DNA of 64,000 bases. It comes from Pipra filicauda (taxonomy: Eukaryota > Chordata > Aves > Passeriformes > Pipridae). The stretch is taken from assembly GCF_003945595.2 (NCBI RefSeq), contig NW_024104332.1, positions 2,542,001-2,606,000 on the forward strand, written 5' to 3'. The notes under the pieces were generated by a model. That model was not told where the DNA came from. It saw nothing but the letters and a program-made list of their open reading frames with translations, and searched no databases. Positions 35,801 to 49,419 of the stretch are shown here, piece after piece. The translations under genes were made by a program, and so were the position numbers. Each line of letters opens with the position of its first letter. Position 1 is the first letter of the stretch.

Positions 35801-38800
35801 GATTTCTGGTTTTTTAATCCCGTCGTAGTAACTTTGACACTGATTCCCTCTGCAGTGGCTGAAGCGCACACCAACTCAGGAAAATGCCTTGTGTTATCTG
35901 CCAAAGACTGAATCAAGCTAATCAGCAGTGTGCCGATGCATGCTGATGTTGACACTTCAAGGATCACAAAATATTTAGTTCAACTGTTTAATCCTTTAAT
36001 GCTGCTACCCATCAATCACAGAGCTCACTATAATTGCAGGTTTCAAAAAGCACCAATAAGATCATTAACAGAGCAATGCAGAGGACAGCACAACAAGAAA
36101 AGGACTTCATCAGATGCCAAATCCTTTCTATGCAAAGCCTAATGCCTGCAGACTCCTCATATGCATCAATGTCAAACCACAGGCTGAATCACCTGCATGT
36201 GGTTCACAAAGGCACAAGCTGCAAGAGCACACTGCAAGCATAAATCATTTCCTAGGTGCAACACCAGTCCCTAAATTTAGGTACAGGCACCTTAATTTGC
36301 AGAGGCTGAGTCCAGAAACTTCCCTGCTGACCATCTGGTTGCTGGACATTTGAGCCACGAATCCAGTTCTGCTGCTCACCTCTGGTAAACCTCTTTGTCT
36401 CCAGCAGCTCGTTCTGACCCTCTGAAAAGAGCCCAGAACACACAGGAGTTGCAAGAAACTTGACTTAGCTCTGCAGTCTCACTGTCCCCTTCCACACTCG
36501 CAGCTGTAGCTTTTCTCCACTACATACAGTGAGCACACAGTTTTCCAGAAAGCAATTTACCCTCTCTTACTGCTAAGTCCTATCATACCCAATTTTCAGC
36601 TTCTGTCTGCATTATACTAGCTTTATGTTTCAGGTTGTCCTCCCTTTCACCCCTCGCAATTTACTGTGCAGCATTTTGCAATCTCTCAGCAATGCAGACA
36701 AATCAGTTCCTACTATTGTTCCTCCATAGGTCTCCTTGAGTAACATTAGAGAGACATACACTAGCTGTGGGTAGCTGGACACCTTTGGCCAAGACAGATT
36801 GAGGCAGACACTCTCTAGGATACTCAGGCAACAATCTTTAGGGTGCTAAATTATGTGAAAACTACATAGAGAAAACAAATACATGTTCTTCTGTCCAAGT
36901 CTAAGGATTTTTCCCACTTCCTCCCTTCATGTGCTAAAAGTGGGATCTTACCCAGACACACTGAACTCAGGAACACTGTAGAATATATGGCCCCTGCATA
37001 AAAACGTGGGACACACCAGGAAGCACATGTGCTGTCAGGTAACCCCAATATGGGTGTTTACACCAGTTAATGTCAGTGTTAAAATGAGCTGTCTCAGTGC
37101 TCAAGTAACTATCATCGTCCAGTTGGACAAACTCCAGCGTTACAGAATTTCTCCTTCAGGTTTCCATACTCAGTAAGTTGTTCTGCACCTATTCCTCTGA
37201 CTTCCCACTGTCTCCTTGCAATCCTTAGAGTGTCTTTCCCCTGCACCATTTAACTGTAGCAGTGTGCTAGCATAAGGTCAGCTACTGTCACCCTGGTCAA
37301 TGCTTTTTTTTCCTACTGCTTCCAGAAGTCTGAGGAAGATAAAAGCCAAGGGCAGCAACAGTAGAGGAGTACCATCACCACTGAACAAACAAGAACTCCA
37401 TGATTTCTGCTCTCTGCTTAGCACTGACATCTCAACTGTTCCACAGTACAAAACTCGAGATATAAAACACTCCCAGTTCAATACAAAGATTACTTTCCCT
37501 GTCAGCTGACTGCAAAACAGTCGTGCCATCCATGGCCCTCAAGCAGACATGGGATGTGTGCACTAGAGAGACAAAATGTCTGTGCTAAAAACCCTACAGA
37601 TAATGTGGCACAGCTATAATTATCTCACATAGACCCCTTCTGCACTTGACCATGGAAGAAAGAACATTCAACAGAGCAAATCACCACACAGTCATTAACA
37701 AACAGCAATCCACTGCAATGCAGTCCTGGTTACATACAGGGGTACATCGAGCTGATGATGTCTTTAAGGCTAAGGCCTATTTTGCACTGCCTCCAGATCA
37801 AAGGCAAATATGCCAGCAGTAATGGTAACTGAACTGAAGAACTGAGTAATTCTGCCCTAAGGAGAGAGCATTTGGTAAAGGCTGAACCAAAAGCCAGAAC
37901 ATCTCCAGTAAGAGAAAGCTTACCTGCAAGTCACTTGAGCACTGTGGATAGATCTTGTCAAGCACAGGTGAGTTATCTGGCCTAGGCAGAGCCGAGGATG
38001 CCACTGTGATGGCATGGCAGGTCTAACATCACTGCAGCAGAACTAAGTGGTGCTGTGGGCAAGCACAACCATCAGCAACACATTCAGCACACAAGACTTG
38101 GCTGTGTGGTCACAGCCAGTGTGTTTTCTTTAGTTCACATTTACTCAGCAAGTACTACCCTTAAGACAAGGCACAGAACCAAAGCACAACTTCCCAACAA
38201 ATGAAATATTAAACCAGGTAAACAAGACAAGCAAAGAGAACAACCTTGCCATCCCCGTCAGGGAATGTTTTCATTTGTCCTTTCCTTGAAGAATTAAAAA
38301 ATAAATAAAAAAGAACCAGTGGTAGCTGGGGGTTTATTCATTTCCACGTTTTACCTTTACAAGAAAATAATTTTCATCATCTTATCTATCCAGTGTTGAC
38401 TTTGATGGTGTGGATAGACAGCTTTGCTTTCACCATTCATACCAATTCTGGTTCCACTCAAAATATTCACCTATATATTTTATCCCTGTCAACCTCTGAA
38501 TCATCTGAATTATTCAGTAAACTCCTATAACAAGGATTTCTTTAGAGAAGGTTTGCTAAACATGGCACATATGGAATTCATTTCAGTAAAGGATTTATTT
38601 TCTCGTCAGATTAGACAATAAATTGATAAAATTACTCTTGCTTTCCAAGACAAGGGATGTGTTACACTAATTTTTTATACTTCTTAGCTTCAGGTGAGAG
38701 ATTTTCAAAAACACAGGAGCATGTACAGACCACAGAATGCAAATTCCTAATCACCCCTCAAAAAAAGAAGTAAACCTTCTAATATTCAGTGCCTTGAGAA

Positions 38801-39120
38801 CAGAGTAGCAAGACCAGTTGTATCCAAAATAGGATCTAGAACTGGGTCTTATAAACTGCATTCTCTGATCACCTGTAATTCATCAAGCAAAATCTAAGAC
38901 ATTTCTGCAGTCAAGAAGGAAAAATAAGCTACATTTTGCTGCATAGAGAGGGTCTTCTCCTTGCATGTACCTAGATTGGATGACCCAGGAGGTAACATAC
39001 ATACATATATATATATACACACACACATATCTTAAAAAACAGTACTAGCTGCTTCTCTGCAAAACCACTAGCTGGATATCCTTCCTGCTTCTCCCTTCTT
39101 AGATGCCTGGAAAATCATTG
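32800..39120. other. Non-coding stretch
   Basis: There is AT-rich sequence at 33140-33260 and 34560-34760 and an A-run near 32932-32943. A minus-strand frame at 34941-35220 ends in a hydrophobic stretch, but I cannot tie it to a protein family. No recognisable element was found. A (TA)n/(CA)n microsatellite at 39000-39030 closes the stretch. Confidence 0.45.
39000..39030. repeat. (CATA)n/(TA)n/(CA)n compound microsatellite
   Basis: CATACATACA, then (TA)n, then (CA)n in succession. Compound dinucleotide repeat of ordinary type. Confidence 0.85.
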
Positions 39121-39130
39121 TGATTTTACA

Positions 39131-39430
39131 GGCGAAGAGACCACAACTGTCCAGCTGAACACACAGCAGCAGCTTTTGGGCAGCTACCAAATACATCTTT
39201 ACTTGGGCCAGGGAAAACTGTCCCGAGCCCTGGGGTGGGGACCCCAAGCCTTCCACTTCCACGGCACTGTGGGTCAGCACGGAGCCGCTCTGGCAGGACG
39301 CCACGGGCAGCGGGAGCAGGCCTGGCCCGTGGCCGTGCCAGTGCCCCACTGGCACAGGAGAGCATCCTGCACAAAGTACAGGGAAGGCAGCTCCTTCTTG
39401 CAGCAACAGCCTCTGAAGGAAAATAGAAGT
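39131..39430 (+). other. GC-rich, CpG-retaining patch with a long open frame; possible exon
   Basis: After a TTTTACAG acceptor-like motif (39124-39131) a plus-strand frame stays open for about 99 codons to 39427 (GEETTTVQLNTQQQLLGSYQ...). Between about 39220 and 39370 the DNA is GC-rich with roughly nine CpGs, unlike its AT-rich neighbours. The peptide has no domain I recognise and the minus strand is also open here, so the frame may merely reflect composition. No convincing donor is seen. It could be a host exon, a regulatory island or a GC-rich relic. Confidence 0.2.
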
Positions 39431-39469
39431 GAAAAGGGGGTTATGGTCTGGCTAATCCTGTAATCAAAT

Positions 39470-42400
39470 AAACTTCTAACAGCTCTCTGATGATGTGTAA
39501 TACTGGTGGAAGAATTATGCAGCTTTTGTGAAAAATTATAAGTTAAATCTGCTTTTCTTCAGGGGTTTTGTGGGAAATTCTATTCTTCAGCTCACAAACA
39601 AAAGATTTCAATTTTTCTTGATAATACTTTTACAAAAGTTTAAAGCTCACCAAAGCAGCAATCTTCCAATTAAAAAATGTGGTACTGGTGACATTTAATC
39701 ATATTAAGGTATTTAAAACAACAAAAAACGTCTTTGGAATTCATTCTCTCACTGCAAATACCTCTCACCATGTGTTTCCAGAGCCTTGCCCATCTACTAC
39801 AGTAGATGCTCCATACCAAGAAACTAGACTTCCAAGTCACCTAATATTGCAGGAAAGCATACACTCACAAATTATGCTTTATAACAGGAAGAAGAAGAGC
39901 CTACGAATTGCATGTGCAACTTCCAAAAGATAGATTATATTCAACACCAGACAACAGCTAAGGAAAAATAACCAGAATAACTAGAATTATTCATTCAAAC
40001 TGCATGTTGCAAGGGGAAATAAAGTATTTTCATATTGTGGTCCGTTTCACAATAATATAACCTTCCATGTTCTCTTCCAACAACATACGGCCAAAAAAGG
40101 GGCATAAGTCTGGTTATTATTATATTAAAAACAATTTCTGTGCTTGCAAGTGTCCTTTTGAAAAAGTGCACAATGGTCTTTTTCTGCAAAGGCCATGGGG
40201 AAAAAGAAAATCAAATATCTCAGTACTTTCTTGCTGTAACCAAAATGGCTAATTAATGGGGCTGTCTCAGCAGCTGTCATAAAAATATTATCTCTTTTTA
40301 GGCTTACTGTATATCTATATATTTAAAACTTTTAAGCAAATAGAGGAGAATGAATTTTTTTGATAAATCTAATTTTATCCAGATACAAAAAAACTACCAT
40401 GGGAATAAACTCTTTTTCAGTTATGTCTTGTCTGCACATTACAACAGGTAAAGTCTTGGAAAAATGTATTAGATAAAACCAGCAAAAATCTATTTTGACT
40501 CAAGTCTCCTTAACTTTTGAGGCTGATTGTTTTGCTTTGACCAGATATAAAAGACTGAGATTTTTGGATTTCAAACTGCTTGCAAACAATGTGCAAGTAG
40601 TTCAGTGGAAACAAGTTTTGACACTTGTGCATCAGACACAAATGTTTCAGATTTTTTTCTAAATTAGCTCCTATAACAACACGACAAACTCTGAAAACAC
40701 GTCCAACCATTTCAGTGTTGCGCAGATCAGACGCAGCAAAGAACATGATCTGCAGCTCTCCTTTAGCCTGCTGTTTGCATGCAAAAGCCAAACATGCTTA
40801 GAGTTTTCAGGATCTGTTTTCTACTTTATATACTGTCCCTGGCAATTATTGTTCCTTAGATCTCAAGTTTTCCCAATGGAAATCCTGCAATTTCTTTTAT
40901 CAAACATATCACAGTTTTAGTAGGAGATTCTACATTCAAACCATTAAAGGAGTTTCCTTTGCAGATAGCAGTCTTCTGGGGAAAGGTATTTTATTCACTC
41001 CTTCTGTTGTTCTTACTTTGTTTTTGATGCTACTTAATTCACTACAAACAGATGCTTGACAACTGTCTTGCCCTCTACCCCAAATGAGTGTTTTGAAACT
41101 AGAAAGGACATCAGTACTTTGGTAGGGTTTTTTTCCCTGTGAGAATTTTCAGTACATTATACAGTAGCAAACCTCACCAGTTTAAAGAAAAAAAAAAAAA
41201 ATCAGCAGAATGGTATAGTGGCTGAGATGGCTATAACTTCTCCTAAACTGTCTTTTTTATGGCATCTCTATCAGGTTGGCAATAGATGTAGACAAAGCAG
41301 GGCACTCCACCCAGACAACACAGCAGGAAGAAGTGGATATTCCTCAGAGTAATCACCGTAGAACTGGGAACCTGACCACAGCTCTCCTTTCTACTCTCAA
41401 ATGAAAATCAATATGAGAAAAATAAGATATTTCTTAGAAGTGCATGTATTTACCTTATATTTTACACATTTAAGTGCTACATCTTTTTGTTCTGTGCTTT
41501 TCTAAAACACAGAGGGGTTTTGCCTCTAACTATCACACACTACAATCTCAGTGCCTGGGACAGCTGGGATATCCTACTTAGCAGTCATTTCTTGATCTCT
41601 CCATCATTCCCCATTGGCACAGCCACTCTCAGCCATTCAGGCAGCCACAATATATTATAGCATCTTATTTCCACTTACTGCCAAATGATCAAAACGATAT
41701 TTTAGAAGTACACAATTCAAATATTTAAAAGGAACAACAGACGTCTGAAAAGATAAAATAAACAGAGTTAGTGGCACAGTGCCATACCACCATTCCACCT
41801 TGTCTCCTGGCTGTGAGAAGTGCACTCCCTACAGCACATGCCCTGCTTTTCAGGCACTGTTTACACCTTCAAATGGTCTTCCCAGCATGTTACTGTTTAT
41901 GAAGCTTGATTTCACTTTAGGTGTTATTTGAGACAACACCTCAAAGTGTACCAGTACAAACTGTTTCAACTCTCAGTTCATAGACATTACAGACACTGAT
42001 GTTTGCCTGGCCCTCTTCCTGTACCTGCAGCGTATGCCTCCAAAACCAAAACAGTTTTTAAAAAAAGCAAAGCAGCGCTGCTGCAGCCTAATCTATGCTG
42101 GCACCTCCATGACCTCCAAGGTAGGGTCTGAAACACAACCAAAGTAACTCACTAACTTTCAGACATCATACAGCATATGCCATTTCACTAGCTACATACA
42201 GTCACCCACATGAAGTTCATGCACAAAACAAGGACTAGACCGAGGCTTTCCATGATCCAGGTGTAATTCAGTGTACCATTCCTGAGAGCAGAACTCCAAG
42301 CCTTTGTTTTTATTCTTTGACAGAACTTCAGTGCCTCAGGAATACAGTTCTCTCTTAAAGCACACAGACTGTTAAATAGCATTAGTCCTTTTTCAACTTA

Positions 42401-43112
42401 ATTTGGAAAATCCCAAATCCAGTTTTACAACTGATTTTAAACACATCTGTCATCCACTGGGCAACATCTGCTGCACACTGCTGAGCCTGCTTCCACTGTA
42501 CAGGAAGGGAGACTTCCTGTCACTGCTGCTGCCAGCTTTGGAACTGGTTTGGTTTTCTGTTAGGAGCTTGTCTTGGCCAACACACACCCACATGGTACGT
42601 GCACAAGTAAAACTAGTTGTGTCACAGTGCAAAGCTAAGCCCAGCAAAAACCCAACCATGCACACAAATTTTCACTAGTCCTCCCTGCAAACCTGACTCT
42701 TCATCTAGCTCCCACTGCCATTAAAACAATGATAAGGGGATTAAAAGCACAGATGTCTCACTGCCTTCCTCTCCCCACCCTTGAAGTCTAAATATCAGGC
42801 TGGCCTGATTTATTAAAAAAAAAAAAACCAAGCCACACCCCCCCCCAAATAAACCCAACTTGTTTGCCAGCATGTACTACATCTGGCAATGTCAACAGTT
42901 TTAGGCAAGTCTTTAAACAGTCTCAGGCAAGTGATTTAAAGATCACGGAGAAGAACTAGATGCAATGTTTGAAGGGGAAAAGTCCTCTTCCGTTCAAATG
43001 CAGATCAAATAGAAACTGGTTGACACCAATATAAACTTAATTAGACCCTGTAATAGTTAGGTGAAAACATCACAACATCATGAACATCCTCTTTGGGTGT
43101 CCAGCTGTCTGG
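39470..43112. other. Non-coding stretch
   Basis: AT-rich, with short chance frames. An A-run lies near 41190-41203, and an A-run followed by a C-run of about nine lies at 42816-42847. No element was recognised. Confidence 0.55.
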
Positions 43113-43560
43113 CATGTTTAGGCTAATGTGCATCACTTATTACTCTCTGACCTCTCCTTCCAGGAGCACCCAGCCATGTACCATGTTTCTCGGCCTGTGG
43201 AAATGACAGGACATGTGGCTATTCAACAGGACCTAAGAACCAACACTGTGGGAAAGAGGGGAGTGGAGCAGGGAGACACCATAGCAAAAAAAAAAAAAAC
43301 CAGTAAAGAGAACAATCCCAAAAGAAAAAGCTGAAACATGTTTAGGCTAATGTGCATCACTTATTACTCTCTGACCTCTCTTTCCAGGAGCACCCAGCCA
43401 TGTACCACGTTTCTCGGCCTGTGGAAATGACAGGACATGTGGCTATTCAACAGGACCTAAGAACCAACACTGTGGGAAAGAGGGGAGTGGAGCAGGGAGA
43501 CACCATAGCAAAAAAAAAAAAAACCAGTAAAGAGAACAATCCCAAAAGAAAAAGCTGAAA
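43113..43560. repeat. 224-bp tandem duplication, two copies nearly identical
   Basis: Copy 1 is 43113-43336 and copy 2 is 43337-43560, directly abutting. I find only two differences: C43157 versus T43381, and T43184 versus C43408. There is no indel, even in the shared A-run. Each copy holds an acceptor-like TCTCCTTCCAG (or TCTCTTTCCAG) and the same 68-codon open frame from a GTG; both differences are third-position synonymous in that frame. The frame ends in a Lys-rich tail encoded by the A-run and resembles no known protein. The duplication is recent, or an assembly artefact. Confidence 0.95.
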
Positions 43561-46500
43561 CATTTTGATGCAAAAGGTAAACAACTACTGCAGGTCCTCT
43601 GGTAAGGAATTATTTCAACAGGAAGATGCGGCACTAGGATTGATTTGAGAGCACACCCGGGTATGGTACAGCGTGGTGAGCAGCTGGTACGACATTATGC
43701 CTCATTACCCACCAACACTAATGCAAACACCTCACACCTGATCCTCAGTCGCTTGGAGCAGAGTTCACAATTCTCCCATTAACACAGGAGTTGCTGCAAC
43801 ACACTTCTTAAAAAGTACCATTAGCCAAAGTCGTATGTTTTCAGCCCCTCTGAAAGCAACTGAGACATGAAAACACTACAGTTCTGCAGACAGTTATAAG
43901 ATGCCCACCAGAAAGTTTCATTTACTTTGCTGAACCTTTGCTCTTAACTCACTTTGCATGAGATCTCTGTTCCCATCATAAAGTATTTGGAGATTCACTG
44001 CTTTTTCTCTGTCTTGAAATCACACCTGCACACACCTTGATGCAGCACATGACATCTCAACAAAAGCATATTATTTTACAGGTACAAGCTCCAGCTTAGA
44101 GCTAAATCTTACCAGGAAACCGAACAATAGCTCCCAATGACACATTATACCATTGCTGTGGAATTTTCCAGAACTGTAGTGGGACATGTGGAGTTCAGGT
44201 CCATCCACACTCAGTGGTGGGACAGACTGTACTTGTCACACAAAAGGAAGCAACCATTTGAGCTTCCAATGATGAGACTCCCTACCAAGAAGAAAATATA
44301 ATAAAACATCACTAAGTGACTCAGAAAGCTGAGCCAGAGTGAAAGGCAAAACCCTCACCAGGTTCTGAAAACAAACTTGAGTCTCTGTGTAGCAAGAGTA
44401 TCTAAATGGCTGGAGAGGTTGGTCTAGTGTCATGCTATCCATTTAGCTAGATGGAAGACTGGATAAGGAACACATTTCAGATATTTCTGATCCTTCACTT
44501 CAAGTGACTGCAACTGTCTAAAAAATAAAATAGGTTGTTAAGCACTCAGAACATCTTTAACAAATCACTGCCAACATCTGGTCAGACAGTGAAACCAAAG
44601 AACCCCATGTGACTGTATCAGACTTTTCAGGACAACTGCTCATGCCTGCACACATGAACTATGCAGTGGCTGCCAGGAAGCATCTCACCTCCTGCACAGG
44701 GGCAAGTCAAGTCTAAGTCTGCAGAGAAGACCTAGTAACAAGAAAGGGTACAAACTACAGGAAAAATTCCTAACCTGCCAACAAGAAATTAAATGACTCA
44801 TCCAGCTGTGAAAACCCCCTGGTCTATGGCAGGGGCAAATGCCCTTGACTGTCACCTGGCACACGGAATCCTTTGCCAACAAGGGCAAAGCCCTTAAAGA
44901 GCTCTGTCTACAATACAGGTTGGACCAATCCATTTCATTTTCGATTCACCCACTCATCCCCACCAGTTTTCCCAAGTCTTTTAATCTCCCTTCCCAAATT
45001 GCCACAGAAACAAAGAGGAACCAACTATTAGCTGAAGTGTCTGCCTGCAGGTGCTGCTCATGGCTCTGACCACAAGCATTTCCAAAGGCTGAACTGCAAA
45101 CACTTGCTCTAAATAGAGAGCTGGATTTAAACGGTAAGGAAGATTAAAAAAAAAAAAAAAAACGCACAAAGCTTCCTATACTGCCTACAAAAGAAAACAC
45201 ATGGGTAGCTCTCCAGCTGCTACTCCCCATGCATCATAAGCACACTGTCTCCTACTGGGGCTGCCTCCCCACAAGCTGTCAGTCCAGCTACTCACAGGAA
45301 TTTGTTGAGCCAAGCTAAGTTAGCAGAGTTACTACTCCACAGTTACTTAGTTCATCAAGCTGGGAGAGGGAGCCTGCAACACAGGGGGCTCAAGCCAGGG
45401 CTGGGCAGCAGTGGCTGAAGTATTAACCTCTGTCACAAGCACACGTGCTCCAAGAAGAGGACTCAGTGAGCCCTCTTCCCCAGGGCTCACTCTGCTGCTC
45501 CACCCAACCCTCATGCAATTGGCCCATCTGAAATTCCACGATGGTGCAATCCAGCCACTGACAGACAGAAATCCAGGTCACATTGTTCACACAGCTGGCC
45601 CTTCCAGTGGCACTATCATCAAAGATGCCAAGAACTGAATGGTCACACACCTCAAATGGAAATGGATGCTCACCCTGCAGTAATTGATTCAGTTACTGAC
45701 GGAAAAATATGGGTGTATGAATTCATTAAATGTTATTTCTCCATCTTTGAGGCTTGATGAATAATGAAAACTATGATTCACAAATGACTTATTACAAAAA
45801 CAGCAAAACAAACACTAATATCTATTATTTACAAAGGATTGTTTCAGCAACTCCACAGCAAAGTGCCAGTCTGGAGCCTTCAGGTCCACCTCTGCACAGG
45901 GCAGTATCTCAAGCTGCGTGTTTGCTATTCCTGTTTCTCTGTGCTTCCACAACTATTCACCCAGTTTCCAGAAGAGTGCATAATTCATTTTCAAAATAGA
46001 AACACATAAATTAACTCTTCATATTAAATTCCTATTTGCTTTCCCTTCAGTAAACCGTGCACTCAGTATGCCAGACGCTATTGCTGGTTTACCAAAAAAA
46101 AAAAAAAAGAAGTTACTTGAAGAGAGAATTATTGCAAAGCAGACTGGAATGACTTCCTGGAGATCACCTGGGTTTTGTGCAAGGCATCAGTTCTCCTCAA
46201 GGCCCAGGAAGAAGTGGGAGCAGAGAGCCATCCCATATGCAGAGCCACAGTGGAGGCACAGCTCCCCAGAGCAAACCGCTCCTTTCCAAAGGACCCCAGC
46301 GGAACCTAAATGGCTCTCTACAGAGTGCACTGCGGGATCGGGATCTGTATCCATAAATCTGCATCCACATGGCACTGTCACAGCACACCTGCTGCCAGCA
46401 GCCAGATTTCATAAAAGCCATGGCATGCAGTGACACAACCTTAAAGGTACCTGTGTCTCTAAGGGGCAGATGGGTGCATGCCAGGACTTACCAACACTGC

Positions 46501-49415
46501 CCAGGCACCTCACTTCCTGCACAGAGCTGGGATTTGGAGACACAGGGGTCCTCTGCAACTACAGGAAGGTTAAGCGAACTTTTAAAAAACAACCAGGCAC
46601 TTTAAAACAGTAAGATTTCAGGTGGCAACAGCAAAACTAAATTTCTCCTATTGAGATGATACTTCTCACCTCGGAGATCCAACCCCAGATGACAGATGGA
46701 TAGGAACTTTTTTCATCTGATATAACCGAAATACAACAATTTAGTTTTGTTATGATATGGTTAAAGAAATCTATTCAGGACAATATACCTGAAGCCAATA
46801 TCCAATAAGATTTTTTTTTTTAATTGCCAAGTTATTATTAACCTGAAATCCCTAAAGATACTGGAAGTCCCTAGAATGGAAACACAGCCTTAACTAAAGA
46901 AAAATAATATTCTGATATCTGAGCACACTCAGCTCATTTCTTTGGTTGACATCAGACATTAGATATAATTACTGATTTCCTAAAGGTGTATATTGGTCTT
47001 TGTCAGAAAAATACTTGTTCCCAAGCACAAAACAAAAAACTCCTGTGACAAGTGGTCTTCACCACTACAGCCACCTGATCCAGCACACAAGCCAGGGCTT
47101 GTCTATTTTTAGACATTAAATCAACTTCTATTAAACAGAATTCCTTTCTTTTTGAGCAGCAAAACCTACTGCTGTAGATGCTTACTTTCACAGTGATAGC
47201 AGAGATGAGAAATGGGGGAGAAAAAAGAAAACAGCTAAATGCAAGCTGATTAGATGATGTGAACACAATGCAAATGTGCTGGAGATAAATTGAATGAGCA
47301 CGAGGAAAAGTAAACTGAGTGACAAGTTCACGCGTTCTCTTCCTCTCTATTAAAATAAAAACTTTAACTACGACCACTAAAGCTTTTTTCTTCATTCCAT
47401 CTCACGAGCTGAAATAGTGACACACTTTTTGAGGAGAAACCACTGTCCTTATACTCAAGACCAAAAGACCTTTATCTTCCTTGGTCTTAACACTGCATGG
47501 AGGGAATTAGGCCATCAACAGCAGTGGTGCCTCCCATCAAGGTCCTGGGACATCTCAGAGTAGACAGGGTCCTCAGCCAGGTGGAAATCCACTGCATTTC
47601 ACTCAGACCCTTTTGAAAATACCAACCTTAAAAGTTTTTGCCCCTACATCCATACGCACAAGCATGTGGAAGGCAACAGATCAATTCACAGAAGAACCAA
47701 GCACTTGCACTCATTTTCTTTGAGGACCCAGATCTTTCAGACTGGCAGGAAGGATCCCATGATCAAAAGCCATTCTACAATCCAAAGTATACAAACTGTA
47801 GTTGACACCACAAATCCAAGGGACTGGGAGTCATATCCCCTTATTACAAAACAGTAGAAATTTTTGTTTTCAAAGAAAAGTAACATTAACAAAAATGTCT
47901 CTTGCTGCATTAATTACAGTGAGAAGAACAAACCTTGTTATCTGCAAGGCACCATGTCAGCAGTTATTCTGACCCATGAGCACTTTTGTGTCATGCTAAG
48001 TCATCATTTGCCAGGACTCCTGGAGTAGAATTTGTAGCTGGTATTTTTTTAGGGTTATTTTCCTGCATAGAGAGTGCCAAGGAGTTTTGGGCCCATCTGC
48101 CCCTGACAGAGGTTCAATGTAAAGTCCTTATGCGTTAGCACATCACAGAGAGCTAACAAAGAAATGCACAAAAGGAGCCTCCCACTCTTGGAAGGAAACT
48201 GGGAGTCCCAGCTGGACCTCAGTTCCAATTAGCCGCTCCATGAACTTTTCTCACAAGAGAATGTTTTCTGAAAAAATAAATACATGCTCTGATTAAGTCA
48301 ATTGTGAGGAGTTAATTTGCAATTCCACAATCCCCAAGGGACTCCAAGACCAATCTCTCTGGTGTTTCATCTACAGTATTTAACAGTTTACATTGTAAGA
48401 CCTATGGCCTACGATGAAGATACCAGGACAAATCTTGAGTACATTATTCACCCTAGTGCCCCTGATTCAAAGGCACTACTAGGCCAATTAAAGAAAACAA
48501 GATTTAGCAGTCAGCTACCTGCCCCAATGATTAGTACAGCTAGCTGTTTTCCCTGCTGGGATCAACAGCTCCACAGCTAACAGCTTCCACCTGCAAGCAC
48601 CTTCAGACAGGCTTGCAAAAAGAAGCAAAACAGTGTGTTTCTCCTTTCACATTCCAATTCACTGAAGTCACTAAGCAATTTAAGTCCCTGCTCTCACAGA
48701 GACATGCACTATAAGGTAAGCTTCCCAGATTCACATATCCAGACCCTTTTGAGCTATTCTAAACACTGTGTTCCCTGCTCCCCTTGGGCTAGATTCTTTG
48801 TTTGCTTCCCACATCCCCTTCCTCTGCTTGCCAGGAACTGAGTTGGTCATTATTATTTCAAGTAATGCTGCCCCTGCCCTGCAGCATCTCAGACCTGTGG
48901 AACAGCAAAGCACTCTTTTACATTAATGCAGAGTGCACTTGATAACAAGATTAATAAAAACTACACAGCATCTTTAGAGGGCCGGTCTTGTATTGGCATA
49001 GCAAGAGCTCAAGTTCTTAACAATGGATAAAAGGAGAGCAACTAAACACTGCTAAGAGTCCAGGTAGTTCTAAGCCTCTTCTGCTACGAATCAATGAAAC
49101 TGGACAGCCTCTTAGAAAGTCTCCATTTCCAGGCCACAACGTGCAGTGCCAAATATTCAATAAGTGACTGCCTATGCTCTTTTAAAGAGCTCAACCTGAA
49201 CACTATCCACACCACAGTCATAATTCATTTCCTATACACAGAATCTCTTGATGTAAAGCATCTTCTTCAGATTTACTTACACAAACAAAACATTTTATTG
49301 GGCTGGTCAGTATGCTGTTGTAAAGCAAATGATTTGTTTAAAGTGGTGACAAGCCTTCCTCACCACAGAAGGCGTAAATAAATATAAGTGTGAAAAGTAA
49401 TTTGTCTCCAATCAC
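43561..49415. other. Non-coding stretch
   Basis: Homopolymer runs lie near 45146-45163 and 46096-46109. Several overlapping frames (46068-46433 plus, 47003-47395 minus, 48317-48580 plus) have no motif or supporting splice context. No repeat family was recognised. Confidence 0.5.
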
Positions 49416-49419
49416 TATG

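Noticed and set aside
46068..46433. 121-codon frame with a poly-lysine run
   Set aside because: The lysines come from an A-run and the rest is compositionally random.
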